From assembly GCF_010894435.1 (NCBI RefSeq), contig NZ_JAAIXZ010000037.1, positions 1 to 41,216 on the forward strand: DNA of 41,216 nucleotides, in the 5' to 3' direction. The translations under genes and the position numbers were made by a program. The DNA is from Pyxidicoccus trucidator. Lineage in GTDB: Bacteria; Myxococcota; Myxococcia; Myxococcales; Myxococcaceae. The first letter of the stretch is position 1; every line of letters starts with the position of its first letter. The notes beneath the pieces were generated by a model. That model did no database searches and was not told the DNA's origin. It saw only the letters and a list, made by a program, of their open reading frames with translations. This document shows, piece after piece, positions 22,679 to 31,188 of the stretch.

Positions 22679-24382
22679 ATGCCCGCACTCCTGCTGCTCA
22701 CCGGTCCTTCCGCGGGGCGCCGCTACGAGGTGCTCACGGAAGCGACGATCGGCCGCAGCCCGTCGTGTGAAATTCCCCTGGAGGATGACCAGGTCTCGCG
22801 CCGGCACGCGCTGATCACCCTGCACGAGGGCCAGGCACGGATCCGCGACTTGCGCTCCCGCAATGGGACGCTGGTCAACGGGGAGCTCCTCTCCGGCGAG
22901 GTGGTGCTGCAGCCCGGCGACCGCGTCCGCGTGGGAGCGACGACGGCCCTCTTCGATCCTCCGGCGGTGATGCTGGTGGAGGGCGGGCCCACGCTGGCCG
23001 GCCATGTCCCCATCGAAGAGGTGCTGCCGTACGTGGGCACGGCGGCGGCGATGTACTCGGCGGGTACCGCGCTGCTGGGCGCCACCAGCGAGGCCATGGT
23101 GCTGCGGCGGCTGGCGGACGAGGTGGCCCACGCGCTCAACGCGGACCGGGCGGCGGCGCTGCTGGGCGGCACCGGCGGACTCACCACCGCCTCGGTGGTG
23201 GGCGCGGAGGCGCTCACCGTGCCGCGCGCGATGGCCCAGGCGGCCCTGGAGCGCAAGGAGCTGAGCCAGTCCGACACCGCGCTGTGCGCGCCGCTGGTGG
23301 CCTCGGGAGGACTGCCCTTCGGCGTGCTGTACGTGACTCGCGCCGAGCCCGCCTTCACCGAGGGAGAGGGCCAATTGCTGGCGGCGCTGGGACGGCTGGG
23401 GGGCGAGGCGTACACGTCCATGCGCTCGCGCGTGGAGGCGGAGGCTCCGACGCTGGCGCTGGCGGGCACGTCGCGGCCGCTGCGGGCGCTGCTGGACGCG
23501 GTGAAGCGGGCCGCGGCGAGCGCCGCACCCGTGGTCGTCCACGGTGAGCCGGGGACGGGGAAGACGCTGCTGGCGCGGCTGCTCCACGCGCGCTCGCCCC
23601 GGGCGCTGGGGCCGGTGGTGGTGGTGGACTGCCGCCTGCCTCCCGAGGCCGTGGACGAGGCGCTCTTCGGCCGCGCCCGCGCGCCCGGACAGCCGCCGGT
23701 GACGTCCGCGCTGCTGCGCGCGGATGGGGGCTCGTTGCTGCTCCAGCACGTGGACGCCTTGCCGCGTCCCTCGGCGGAGCGGCTGGCGCGGTTCCTGGCG
23801 CGGCGGGCCGCTCCGGCGCGGCAGGGCGGCGAGGAGCCGGTGGACGTGCGGGTGCTGGCCACCGCGCCGGCGCCGCTGCCGCTGCTGGCCACCCGGGGCG
23901 AGGTGGAGCCTTCGCTCGCCCGGGGCCTCGCCGGCTTCGAGCTGGAGGTGCCGCCGCTGCGTGAGCGTCGCGCGGACGTGCTCGTGCTGCTGGAGGGCTT
24001 CACCACGCGCGCGGCGCGGCGCTCGCGCAAGGAGCCTCCGACGCTGGGGCCGGAGGCGCGGCGCCTGCTGGTGGACTACGCGTGGCCGCAGAACGTGCGC
24101 GAGCTGGAGCTGGTGGGCGAGCGGCTGGGGCTGCTGTACGCCGGGAGCCGGGTGGGCGCGCTGCACCTGCCTCCCGAAATCCAGGAGGGCGGTGCCGACA
24201 CCGGCCCCCAGACGCTGCAGGCCCGCGTGGCCCGGCTGGAGCGTGACGCCATCGCCGAGGCCCTGCGTGAGGCGGGCGGCAAGAAGGTGCGCGCCGCGGC
24301 ATCGCTCGGCATCAGCCGGCCCACGCTGGACAAGAAGATTGAGGAGTACGGCCTCGCCGTCGAGCGCGGCCGGCGCGGGTGA
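22679..24382 (+). CDS. FHA-GAF-AAA+-Fis regulator, degenerate sigma-54 activator-like
   Basis: The start at ATG 22679 gives 567 residues. The FHA domain (about 1-92) has GRSPSCEIPLEDDQVSRRHA and RNGTLVNG, so it should bind phosphothreonine. A GAF-like region spans about 125-250. The AAA+ region (262-485) has Walker A GEPGTGKT (289-296), but Walker B reads GGSLLLQHVDAL (350-361) without the Asp-Glu pair. The GAFTGA sigma-54-contact loop is missing (FGRARAPGQPPVTSALL instead). The first arginine of the usual FRxDLYYRL finger region is also lost. PPLRERRADV and a Fis-type helix-turn-helix (about 520-560) remain. It probably regulates transcription without activating sigma-54, or works by protein contacts (inference). 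Confidence 0.88.
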   Translation: MPALLLLTGPSAGRRYEVLTEATIGRSPSCEIPLEDDQVSRRHALITLHEGQARIRDLRSRNGTLVNGELLSGEVVLQPGDRVRVGATTALFDPPAVMLVEGGPTLAGHVPIEEVLPYVGTAAAMYSAGTALLGATSEAMVLRRLADEVAHALNADRAAALLGGTGGLTTASVVGAEALTVPRAMAQAALERKELSQSDTALCAPLVASGGLPFGVLYVTRAEPAFTEGEGQLLAALGRLGGEAYTSMRSRVEAEAPTLALAGTSRPLRALLDAVKRAAASAAPVVVHGEPGTGKTLLARLLHARSPRALGPVVVVDCRLPPEAVDEALFGRARAPGQPPVTSALLRADGGSLLLQHVDALPRPSAERLARFLARRAAPARQGGEEPVDVRVLATAPAPLPLLATRGEVEPSLARGLAGFELEVPPLRERRADVLVLLEGFTTRAARRSRKEPPTLGPEARRLLVDYAWPQNVRELELVGERLGLLYAGSRVGALHLPPEIQEGGADTGPQTLQARVARLERDAIAEALREAGGKKVRAAASLGISRPTLDKKIEEYGLAVERGRRG

Positions 24383-24433
24383 GGAAGCCTGCTCCTCACC
24401 GTCGAGCGCGGCCCACGGAGCTGATGGACGGGC

Positions 24434-25351
24434 CTACTTCCTCCGGCTGAGCAGCACGCCCGCCAGGATGAGGCCCGCGCCGACGATTTGCAGGACGGTG
24501 GGCTGCTCGCCGCGAACGGCCCATGCGGTGAGGGCGGCCACCACGGGGATGCCGGTGTTGTAGAGCGCGGCGCGGCTGCTGCCCACCCGCTGCACGGTGC
24601 GGCCCCAGATGAAGTACGAGAGCACCAGCGGCACCAGCGCCGAGTACACCACGCTCGCCCACGCACCGAAGTCGACGCGCGCGGTCTCCATTTCGAGCAC
24701 CGCCGGCACTCCGGCGAGCACCACGACGGGTGCGCCCGTCAGCATGGTGATGGCGGTGATGCGCAGCGCGGAGATCTCCGTGCCCACGGAGCGGATGCCC
24801 ACGGTGTAGACGGCCCAGCACAGGCCGCTGGCGAGGATGAGCCCATCGCCCAGCCACGTCGCCGCGCCCAGCTCGGGGCCCCTCGCGCCCACCACCAGCA
24901 GCATGCCCACCACGGCCAGAGACAGGCCCGTCACCAGCGGGCGCGTCAGCCGCTCCACGCCCAGCAGCGCGCCCAGCGCCGCCACCAGCACGGGCGTCCC
25001 CGCCGTGAGCAACCCGCTGTTCGCGGCAGTGGTGTGCGACAGGCCGAGGACGAAGCACAGCTGGTACACGGTGTTGCCCACCAGCCCGAGCGCGGTGAGC
25101 TTGAGGAACACCTTCATCGGCAGCGGCTTCCAGCCCTCCACCACCCACAGCAGCGCGCCCATGGCCACCGCGGCGATGGCGAAGCGCAGCGACATGAAGG
25201 CCAGGGGCGGAATGGTGCCCAGCGCCTCCTTCACCACCGTGTAGTTGGTGCCCCAGATGATGACCACGCCGATGATGGCCAGGTCGGACGCTGAGAACGC
25301 GCGGGCGGGGGCAGGACTGGCGACGGTGGTGGTGGCGGAGGAGGTTGACAC
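24434..25351 (-). CDS. EamA/DMT-family transporter
   Basis: This is an inner-membrane drug/metabolite-type transporter. I choose GTG at 25351 (MSTSSATTTVASPAPARAFS) as start, giving 305 residues, typical for ten-helix EamA proteins. The open frame runs far upstream but overlaps divergent psuG. Two EamA repeats are visible, the first starting IIGVVIIWGTNYTVVKEALG and the second near WLGDGLILASGLCWAVYTVG. No clear Shine-Dalgarno sequence precedes the chosen start. Substrate is unknown. It is divergent from psuG with a 99-bp gap, which may place both under shared control. Confidence 0.85.
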   Translation of the reverse strand: MSTSSATTTVASPAPARAFSASDLAIIGVVIIWGTNYTVVKEALGTIPPLAFMSLRFAIAAVAMGALLWVVEGWKPLPMKVFLKLTALGLVGNTVYQLCFVLGLSHTTAANSGLLTAGTPVLVAALGALLGVERLTRPLVTGLSLAVVGMLLVVGARGPELGAATWLGDGLILASGLCWAVYTVGIRSVGTEISALRITAITMLTGAPVVVLAGVPAVLEMETARVDFGAWASVVYSALVPLVLSYFIWGRTVQRVGSSRAALYNTGIPVVAALTAWAVRGEQPTVLQIVGAGLILAGVLLSRRK

Positions 25352-25450
25352 GGCGGCCGACGCAATAGGGCGCGGCGCTCCCGCGTGCAAGCCGACGTTT
25401 CCCCACGGCACCGCTTGTCCGCATGCCCGCCCGGGATTAAACGCGCGACC

Positions 25451-26362
25451 ATGGAACTGCGCTTTTCGGACGAGGTGCGCCGCGCTCGCGACGCCGGGCA
25501 ACCCATCGTGGCCCTGGAGACGAGCGTCGTCGCCCAGGGGCTGCCGTACCCGGACAATCTCGCCGCGGCCCGAGCCTGCGAGGAGGCCATCCGCCGCGTC
25601 GGCGCCGTCCCCGCCGCCATCGCCGTGGTGGATGGAGAGGTGTGCATCGGCCTGGAGGAGCCGGCCATGCGCCGGCTCGCCGAGGGCAAGGAGCGCCTGC
25701 TCAAGCTGGGCTCGAGAGACCTCGCCATCGCCGTGGCCACCCGCGCCTCCGGTGGCACCACCGTGAGCGCCACCTGCGAGCTGGCCGCCGCGGCCGGCAT
25801 CCACGTCTTCGCCACCGGCGGCATCGGCGGAGTCCACCGCGGTGCCGCCGAGCACTGGGACATCTCCCAGGACATCGCCGCGCTCGCCCGCTACCCCGTC
25901 GCCGTGGTGTGCGCGGGCGCCAAGTCCGTGCTGGACCTGCCCAAGACGATGGAGCTGCTGGAGACGGCCGGGGTGCCCGTCATCGGAGTGGGCACCGACG
26001 AGCTGCCGTCCTTCTACAGCCGTGGCTCCGGAATCAAGCTGGAGCACCGCGTGGACGACGTGGACACGGCCGCGCGCATCGCCCGCGCCCGCTTCGAGGC
26101 GCTCGGGCAGGGCGGGGTGCTCTACACCGTGCCCCCGCCCGAGGAGACGTCGCTGCCGCGCAACGAGGTGGAGCTGCACATCGCCTCCACGCTCGCGGAC
26201 GCGGAGCGGCAGGGCGTGCGTGGCAAGGCCGTGACGCCGTTCCTCCTGTCGGAGATGGCGAAGCGCACCGGTGGCAAGACGCTCAAGGCCAACCTGGCGC
26301 TGCTCATCAACAACGCCCGCTTCGCCGGGCAGCTGGCCGTGGCCTACGCCCGGGGCGCCTGA
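25451..26362 (+). CDS. psuG: Pseudouridine-5'-phosphate glycosidase
   Basis: PsuG cleaves the C-glycosidic bond of pseudouridine 5'-phosphate to uracil and ribose 5-phosphate. The start at ATG 25451 gives 303 residues (MELRFSDEVRRARDAGQPIV), the family length. Diagnostic segments are ALETSVVAQGLPYPDN with Glu23, the metal-site region HWDISQD with Asp137, the catalytic lysine Lys158 (CAGAKSVLDLP) and LPSFYSRGSG. In E. coli psuG pairs with the kinase psuK and a transporter; no psuK is next to it here. A hairpin terminator follows the stop. Confidence 0.95.
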   Translation: MELRFSDEVRRARDAGQPIVALETSVVAQGLPYPDNLAAARACEEAIRRVGAVPAAIAVVDGEVCIGLEEPAMRRLAEGKERLLKLGSRDLAIAVATRASGGTTVSATCELAAAAGIHVFATGGIGGVHRGAAEHWDISQDIAALARYPVAVVCAGAKSVLDLPKTMELLETAGVPVIGVGTDELPSFYSRGSGIKLEHRVDDVDTAARIARARFEALGQGGVLYTVPPPEETSLPRNEVELHIASTLADAERQGVRGKAVTPFLLSEMAKRTGGKTLKANLALLINNARFAGQLAVAYARGA

Positions 26363-26373
26363 AGACGGTACGA

Positions 26374-26401
26374 CGGGGCGGAGCCGATGCGCTCCGCCCC
26401 G
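26374..26401. terminator. Bidirectional terminator between psuG and the fRMsr gene
   Basis: CGGGGCGGAGC (26374-26384) pairs perfectly with GCTCCGCCCCG (26391-26401) around a 6-nt loop, between convergent genes only 48 bp apart. There is no long U-run on either side. Confidence 0.65.
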
Positions 26402-26410
26402 GGCACGACG

Positions 26411-26896
26411 CTACTTCTGGAACCAGCGCATCAGGTCTTCCAGCTCGCGACGGTCCACGTCGTCGAAGGTGCCCTTGTGCTCGGAGTCGATGTCGAGCAC
26501 GGCGATGAGCTCGCGCTTCCGGTTGAACACCGGGACGACGATTTCCGACGCCGAGCGCCCGTCGCAGGTGATGTGGCCAGGAAAGGCGTGCACGTCGGCC
26601 ACCACCTGCGTCTCGCCGGTGGCGGCGGCCACGCCGCAGACACCCTTGCCGAAGTGGATCTCCAGGCACCCGAGCGTGCCCTGGTAGGGCCCCACGCGCA
26701 GCAGCTTGCCCGGCGTCACCACCCGGTAGAAGCCCGTCCACAGGTGCCCGAAGGCGTGGTGCAGCAGGCAGCTCATGGACGCCATGCCCGCGATGTCGTC
26801 GTCGATGCCCTCGAGCACCGCGAGCACATGCTGCTTCAACTCAGCGTAGGCCTCCGCTTTCGGCTGGCCGCGCAGATCCAGGGTGACTTCCGCCAT
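26411..26896 (-). CDS. msrC: Free methionine-(R)-sulfoxide reductase (GAF domain)
   Basis: This enzyme reduces free Met-(R)-sulfoxide with thioredoxin. The 161 residues are a single GAF domain. The three conserved cysteines of the YebR/fRMsr family are present: Cys77 (YQGTLGCLEI), Cys87 (GKGVCGVAA) and Cys111 (GHITCDGRSASEIVVPV). AVLDIDSEHKGTFDDVD near the end is also diagnostic. Length is normal. It faces psuG across a hairpin and is divergent from the Sir2 gene with 101 bp between them. The symbol follows the E. coli name. Confidence 0.93.
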   Translation of the reverse strand: MAEVTLDLRGQPKAEAYAELKQHVLAVLEGIDDDIAGMASMSCLLHHAFGHLWTGFYRVVTPGKLLRVGPYQGTLGCLEIHFGKGVCGVAAATGETQVVADVHAFPGHITCDGRSASEIVVPVFNRKRELIAVLDIDSEHKGTFDDVDRRELEDLMRWFQK

Positions 26897-26997
26897 GATG
26901 TGGACCTCGGACAGGGAACCTTCGTCGGAGCGTCAGGCCCCGGCGATGTCGTCGTCCCTCAATATCCCGAATCATTCTCCATCACACGGGAGGCGTC

Positions 26998-27735
26998 ATG
27001 GAACACCTCATCCTGGACTCGAATACCTGGCTGCTCGTCCTCACCGGAGCGGGCGTCTCTGCTGAGAGTGGAGTCCCCACCTTTCGCGGAATGGACGGAC
27101 TCTGGGAGAACCATCCCATTGAGGATGTGGCCTCGCCGCAGGGCTTCGTGAAGGACCCCACGCTGGTGTGGCGCTTCTACTCGCAGCGCCGGGCGGGGGC
27201 CGCCGCCGTGCACCCCAACCCGGGCCATGACGCGCTCGTGGCGTGGGAGCGCCACCTCGGCGACCGCTTCCTCCTGGCCACCCAGAACGTGGACGGCCTG
27301 CACCGCCGGGCGGGCAGCCAGCGCGTGGTGGAGATGCACGGCAACCTCTTCAAGACGCGATGCAGCAAGTGCAAGCGTCCCCCGTTCGACGACACCACCG
27401 TGTACCCGAATGGCACCGTGCCCACGTGTGATGCGTGTGGGGGGCGGCTGCGGCCCCACATCGTCTGGTTCGGCGAGTACCTGGACCCGGATGACATGTC
27501 GCGCATCGAGGACTTCGCGCTGCGCGGCTCCACGTCTGGCGGACGGTTCGTCTTCCTCGCCGCGGGCACCTCCGGCGTCGTGTACCCGGCCGCCGGCATC
27601 GTGGACCGTGTCCGCGAGGCCGGCGGGGAGACGTGGCTCGTCAACCTGGATCCGGCGGAGAACTCCACCCGCTTCGAGTACAGCGTCACCGGCAAGAGTG
27701 GCGAGGTGCTCCCGAAGCTGGCGAAGCTGGCGTGA
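26998..27735 (+). CDS. cobB: NAD-dependent protein deacylase, Sir2 family
   Basis: Sirtuins remove acyl groups from lysines using NAD+. The 245 residues show the NAD loop GAGVSAESGVPTFRG (17-31), the QNVDGLH motif (96-102), catalytic His114 (EMHGN) and a zinc ribbon Cys122/Cys125/Cys144/Cys147. Tyr61 and Arg64 (FYSQRR) form the Y-x2-R pair that in SIRT5 and E. coli CobB binds succinyl-lysine, so desuccinylase activity is likely in addition to deacetylation. Length is normal. The ATG follows GGGAGGC. It converges on the cytochrome-like gene with only 6 bp between stops. Confidence 0.93.
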   Translation: MEHLILDSNTWLLVLTGAGVSAESGVPTFRGMDGLWENHPIEDVASPQGFVKDPTLVWRFYSQRRAGAAAVHPNPGHDALVAWERHLGDRFLLATQNVDGLHRRAGSQRVVEMHGNLFKTRCSKCKRPPFDDTTVYPNGTVPTCDACGGRLRPHIVWFGEYLDPDDMSRIEDFALRGSTSGGRFVFLAAGTSGVVYPAAGIVDRVREAGGETWLVNLDPAENSTRFEYSVTGKSGEVLPKLAKLA

Positions 27736-27741
27736 GGCGGG

Positions 27742-29154
27742 CTACTGCGCCTCGCCCAGCAGGAAGCTGAAGTCGGCGGACGAGCCTCCGTCCGCCGTCG
27801 TCGCGAACTTGTGGCAGCCGAGGCAGCTCGCCGTCGGCTGGATGAAGGTCTCCATCGTCACGTTGGCCAGGGGCGTGGGCGTGCCCTGGGGCGCGCCGCC
27901 CGTGGCCCACTGGGTGCTGATGAGCTGGTAGTTCGCCCAGACGGAGCCCTTGAGCAGTCCGCGGTAGTAGTCATTGAGGCCGGGGGACAGCTCGTCCGCC
28001 TGGATGGGCGTGGTGCGGACCACCTGCACGGGCGCGTTGAGCGGGCCGCCATCCGGCGCCAGCTCCGTGTACGGCTTCTGCGCCGTCTGCGTGTTGTCCT
28101 GGCAGTTGGGGCAGTGCGGGTTGAAGAAGGACGACGTGGTGTTGTCCACGTGCTCGAAGGTGGACCAGAACCAGGTCGTCTGCGTCTCCGTCTTGTGGAT
28201 GATGTGCAGGCCCACCAGGCCCACGGTGACGGGGTTGGCGCCGGGGCTCGAGTCACCCGCCTCATCGTTGAAGACCCACGCCTTGCGCATGTAGAAGCGC
28301 TTGCCGGAGACCTCCGACGGGCTCAGCACCTTCCACGACGCCTTGATTTCCATGGCGCCCACCGGGCCGCAGGGCTTGCCGTTACAGGGGCCGGGATTCT
28401 GGTTGGGCCCCGTCGGGAAGCTGACCGTCACGCCGTTCTGCCCGGCCGCGTTCCACAGGTTGTTGGCGATGAGGTAGTTGTACTCGTCCAGGTTGACGCG
28501 CTTCTCGTAGCGGACGAAGCGCCCGTTCTGGTCCGTCAGCGGGCCGCCCACGGCCTGGCCGATGCCTCCGAATCGCTCCGCGACGAGGTCCGACGCCTTG
28601 GAGTCGCTCACCAGCACCTTGTCCACGCGGCCCGCTGCCACCTGGAGGCGCTCGGCGGGCGTCGCCGCCCTCAGCCGCAGCAATTGCTTCTCGACGGCGG
28701 CCGGCGTGGCGAAGGTGCACCACTTGCCGGGAGCCCCCGCGTCCGGCGCCACGAAGATGTCCGAATCCTGGGGGTACGTCTCCCAGACCACCGGGCCCTG
28801 GCCGCTCAGGATGCTGTTCTGCGTGTCCGGCAGGCATGAGCTCGTGTCCGCCGGCCAGTTCATCGCGATGAAGGTGTTCCAGGAGTAGACGTCCACGTCG
28901 CTCTGGAACTCTCCGTGGCGCGAGCACGCATCCACGGGAGGACTGGAGAGCGCGGCGGTGATGGACGTGGCGCACGTGGAGCCCGGGCACGTCGGGTCCG
29001 GGTCGCACGCGGGGGGGAGTGCCTGCGCTCCCACCTGCGTCCCTCCAGGTGGCTTCGGGCCGGTGGAGGACGCGGTGGTACAGGCGACGACGGCGGCACT
29101 GGCCAGCGCGCAGGCCAGCAGCAGGCGGCGCACGAGGGGCGGAAGGACGTTCAT
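27742..29154 (-). CDS. Cytochrome c-like lipoprotein with one CxxCH
   Basis: The start at ATG 29154 gives 470 residues; the frame is open slightly upstream but only this start produces a signal peptide. The signal (VRRLLLACALASAAVVAC) ends in a lipobox with Cys25, so outer- or inner-membrane anchoring is expected. A single heme c motif CLGCH (444-448) lies 22 residues before the C-terminus. A CPNC pair occurs in the middle part (FFNPHCPNCQD). Between them is a long domain rich in Trp, Asn and Pro (VDVYSWNTFIAMNWPADTSS; IIHKTETQTTWFWSTFEHVD) that I do not recognise. An exported redox role is likely; the electron partner is unknown. Confidence 0.8.
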   Translation of the reverse strand: MNVLPPLVRRLLLACALASAAVVACTTASSTGPKPPGGTQVGAQALPPACDPDPTCPGSTCATSITAALSSPPVDACSRHGEFQSDVDVYSWNTFIAMNWPADTSSCLPDTQNSILSGQGPVVWETYPQDSDIFVAPDAGAPGKWCTFATPAAVEKQLLRLRAATPAERLQVAAGRVDKVLVSDSKASDLVAERFGGIGQAVGGPLTDQNGRFVRYEKRVNLDEYNYLIANNLWNAAGQNGVTVSFPTGPNQNPGPCNGKPCGPVGAMEIKASWKVLSPSEVSGKRFYMRKAWVFNDEAGDSSPGANPVTVGLVGLHIIHKTETQTTWFWSTFEHVDNTTSSFFNPHCPNCQDNTQTAQKPYTELAPDGGPLNAPVQVVRTTPIQADELSPGLNDYYRGLLKGSVWANYQLISTQWATGGAPQGTPTPLANVTMETFIQPTASCLGCHKFATTADGGSSADFSFLLGEAQ

Positions 29155-29362
29155 CGGGAGACCTCGGGAGCAGGGGGACGCATGACGACGGCCCATACTC
29201 CCAGTGCAAGGCCCGGGCCTCCTTCTCCGAAGGGCCGGCTACCCCTGCGCCCGCAGCGCACGCGCGAGCCCCATGAGGGACGCCGGGGCCGCACGCGTCG
29301 CGACGGGACGCGGCCGCGTCGGCCCGTGACGCGGCGGTGGGCCCTCGCTGGCGACGGAGGCG

Positions 29363-31066
29363 CTACTCGAAGACGGAGATGTCCTGCCCGCCGCCCTGCT
29401 TCGGGGGCTTCGTCGTCGCGCGAGGCGGAGGCGCGGCGCGCACCGGCTCCAGCGTCACGTCGACGGCCTGGCTGTCTCCGGCGATGCGGCGGAAGTTGAG
29501 CGTCCGCTCCTCGCTCTTGTGTCCGGATAGCCGGAAGCTGAGCGCGTACACCTTGTCGCGGGGCAGCTCGAGCTTGATGGGCGTGGTGCCCAGCATCTCC
29601 TCGCCCTCGTAGATGGAGGCGCCGGACGGCGTCGAGCTGAACGACACGAGGATGTTCTGCGACGCCGTGCTCGGCTGGCTCCCGGAGTTGTCAGCGGCCA
29701 CCGGCGTGGGCTTGGGGGTGGGGGCCTCGCGTGGAAGCTCCGTTCCCGGCTGCGTCCCGCCACCCTGCGTCCCCAGCACCACCGCGGCACCGATGCCGAG
29801 CAGCAGCAGCGGCACCGCCACCAGCGCCGCCTTCTTGCCGGTGGACATGCCTTCCGGCGCGGGAGGCGGGGGCGGAGGCGCCGGGGCGGGGCGGGGTGCG
29901 GCCGGACGCGCGCGGCTCGGGGACGAGCCACTGCCCGGCATCCCCTTGCTCTTCTCGACGACGACGTTGGACGGCGTGGAGCCCCGGCCCATGGCGGGAG
30001 CCCCCCCCACGCGGGACGAGCGCACGCCGCTGCCGCTCCCACCGGGACGGCCGGCGCGGCTTCCGGAGCCCGCCCTGCTGCCACTGCCGCGCTCGGGGTG
30101 GCTCGAGCTGACGCCGCCGCTGGGCATCGCGTCGAGCTCCTCGGGCGACAGGTCCGCGACGGTGTCCAGCATCGCGTCGATGAACTCCTGCGCGTTCTGG
30201 TAGCGGTCCTCCTTCTCCGGAGAGAGCGCCTTCTTGAAGAACGCATCCAGCGCGGCCGGCACCGGCGCGCCCTGGCGCTTGCTGTTCACCGCCGGCACCG
30301 GCTGCGTCAGGGACGCGGTGAGCGCCTTGCGCACGGTGTTGGCGCCGTACGGCGAGCTGCCCGTGAGGCAGAAGTAGAGGACGCCCGCCATGGAGTACAG
30401 GTCCGAGCGCTGGTCCACGGCCTCGCCGCCGGCCTGCTCGGGCGGCATGTACTGCGGCGTGCCCAGCACCTGCCCGGTGGAGGTGAGCTGCTCCTCCTCC
30501 TCGGCCTCCATCGCCTTCACCAGGCCGAAGTCCAGCACCTTGACGAAGTCCCGGCCGCTGAGCTGCTGCACCATGATGTTGTGCGGCTTGAGGTCCCGGT
30601 GCACGCAGCCCTCGGCGTGCGCGTGCGCGAGCCCCTGGCAGGCCTGCTCGATGAGGCTCACCGCGCGGCGCAGGGACATGGGGCCCTCACGCTTGACCAT
30701 CTCCTTGAGGCTCTCGCCCTGCAGGAGCTCCATCACGAAGTAGCAGGTGCCGTCCTGCGCGCGGCCGAAGTCGAAGATGGTGATGACGTTGGGGTGGCGC
30801 AGCCGGCTGGCAATCTCGGCCTCGCGGCGGAAGCGCTCGAAGAACTGGGGCGCCGCGGCCAGCGACGGGTTCAGCGTCTTCACCGCCACCGCGCGCTGCA
30901 CGGACGTCTGCGTGGCGCGGAACACCATGCCCATGCCGCCCTGGCCCAGCACGCTCTCAATCTTGTAGCGACCGTCGAGCACCTGGCCGAGGAGCTGGAG
31001 GCTCTGGCCTGAGCAGAGGTGGTCGACGCCGTCGGTGCTTCCGCAATGGGGGCAGGGGGCAGCCAT
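29363..31066 (-). CDS. Membrane Ser/Thr protein kinase with PEGA domain
   Basis: The start at ATG 31066 gives 567 residues. An N-terminal zinc-ribbon-like motif (CPHC at 5-8, Cys18) precedes a Hanks-type kinase domain (about 34-300). Kinase motifs are the Gly-loop GQGGMGMVF (41-49), Lys63, HRDLKPHNIM (156-165), DFG (179-181) and GTPQYMPPE (202-210, Pro where Ala or Ser is usual). All catalytic residues seen are intact. A Ser/Gly/Pro-rich linker (about 315-408) leads to one transmembrane helix (411-432). A PEGA domain (about 471-525) follows, expected outside the cytoplasm. Myxobacteria have many such kinases; the target is unknown. It is divergent from the ABC-F gene. Confidence 0.93.
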   Translation of the reverse strand: MAAPCPHCGSTDGVDHLCSGQSLQLLGQVLDGRYKIESVLGQGGMGMVFRATQTSVQRAVAVKTLNPSLAAAPQFFERFRREAEIASRLRHPNVITIFDFGRAQDGTCYFVMELLQGESLKEMVKREGPMSLRRAVSLIEQACQGLAHAHAEGCVHRDLKPHNIMVQQLSGRDFVKVLDFGLVKAMEAEEEEQLTSTGQVLGTPQYMPPEQAGGEAVDQRSDLYSMAGVLYFCLTGSSPYGANTVRKALTASLTQPVPAVNSKRQGAPVPAALDAFFKKALSPEKEDRYQNAQEFIDAMLDTVADLSPEELDAMPSGGVSSSHPERGSGSRAGSGSRAGRPGGSGSGVRSSRVGGAPAMGRGSTPSNVVVEKSKGMPGSGSSPSRARPAAPRPAPAPPPPPPAPEGMSTGKKAALVAVPLLLLGIGAAVVLGTQGGGTQPGTELPREAPTPKPTPVAADNSGSQPSTASQNILVSFSSTPSGASIYEGEEMLGTTPIKLELPRDKVYALSFRLSGHKSEERTLNFRRIAGDSQAVDVTLEPVRAAPPPRATTKPPKQGGGQDISVFE

Positions 31067-31188
31067 GTGGGCCGGAGTATAGGCAGGCCCTGGCCGGGCG
31101 CGGAACGGGGCTGGAAGGCCCCGGAGCGGGCGGGCAGGCATATCTGACGTTCCCGAGGCGCCCCAGGGCTGTTACATCCCCGCCCGCC

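Noticed and set aside
25352..26179. Long N-terminal extension of the EamA transporter frame
   Set aside because: It would overlap the divergent psuG gene almost entirely, and the extra residues resemble no transporter domain. The GTG at 25351 is preferred.
29155..29362. Possible small gene in the 208-bp gap between the heme lipoprotein and the kinase
   Set aside because: Short frames here are Arg/Pro-rich, lack ribosome-binding sites and overlap the flanking genes. Nothing supports a gene or RNA.
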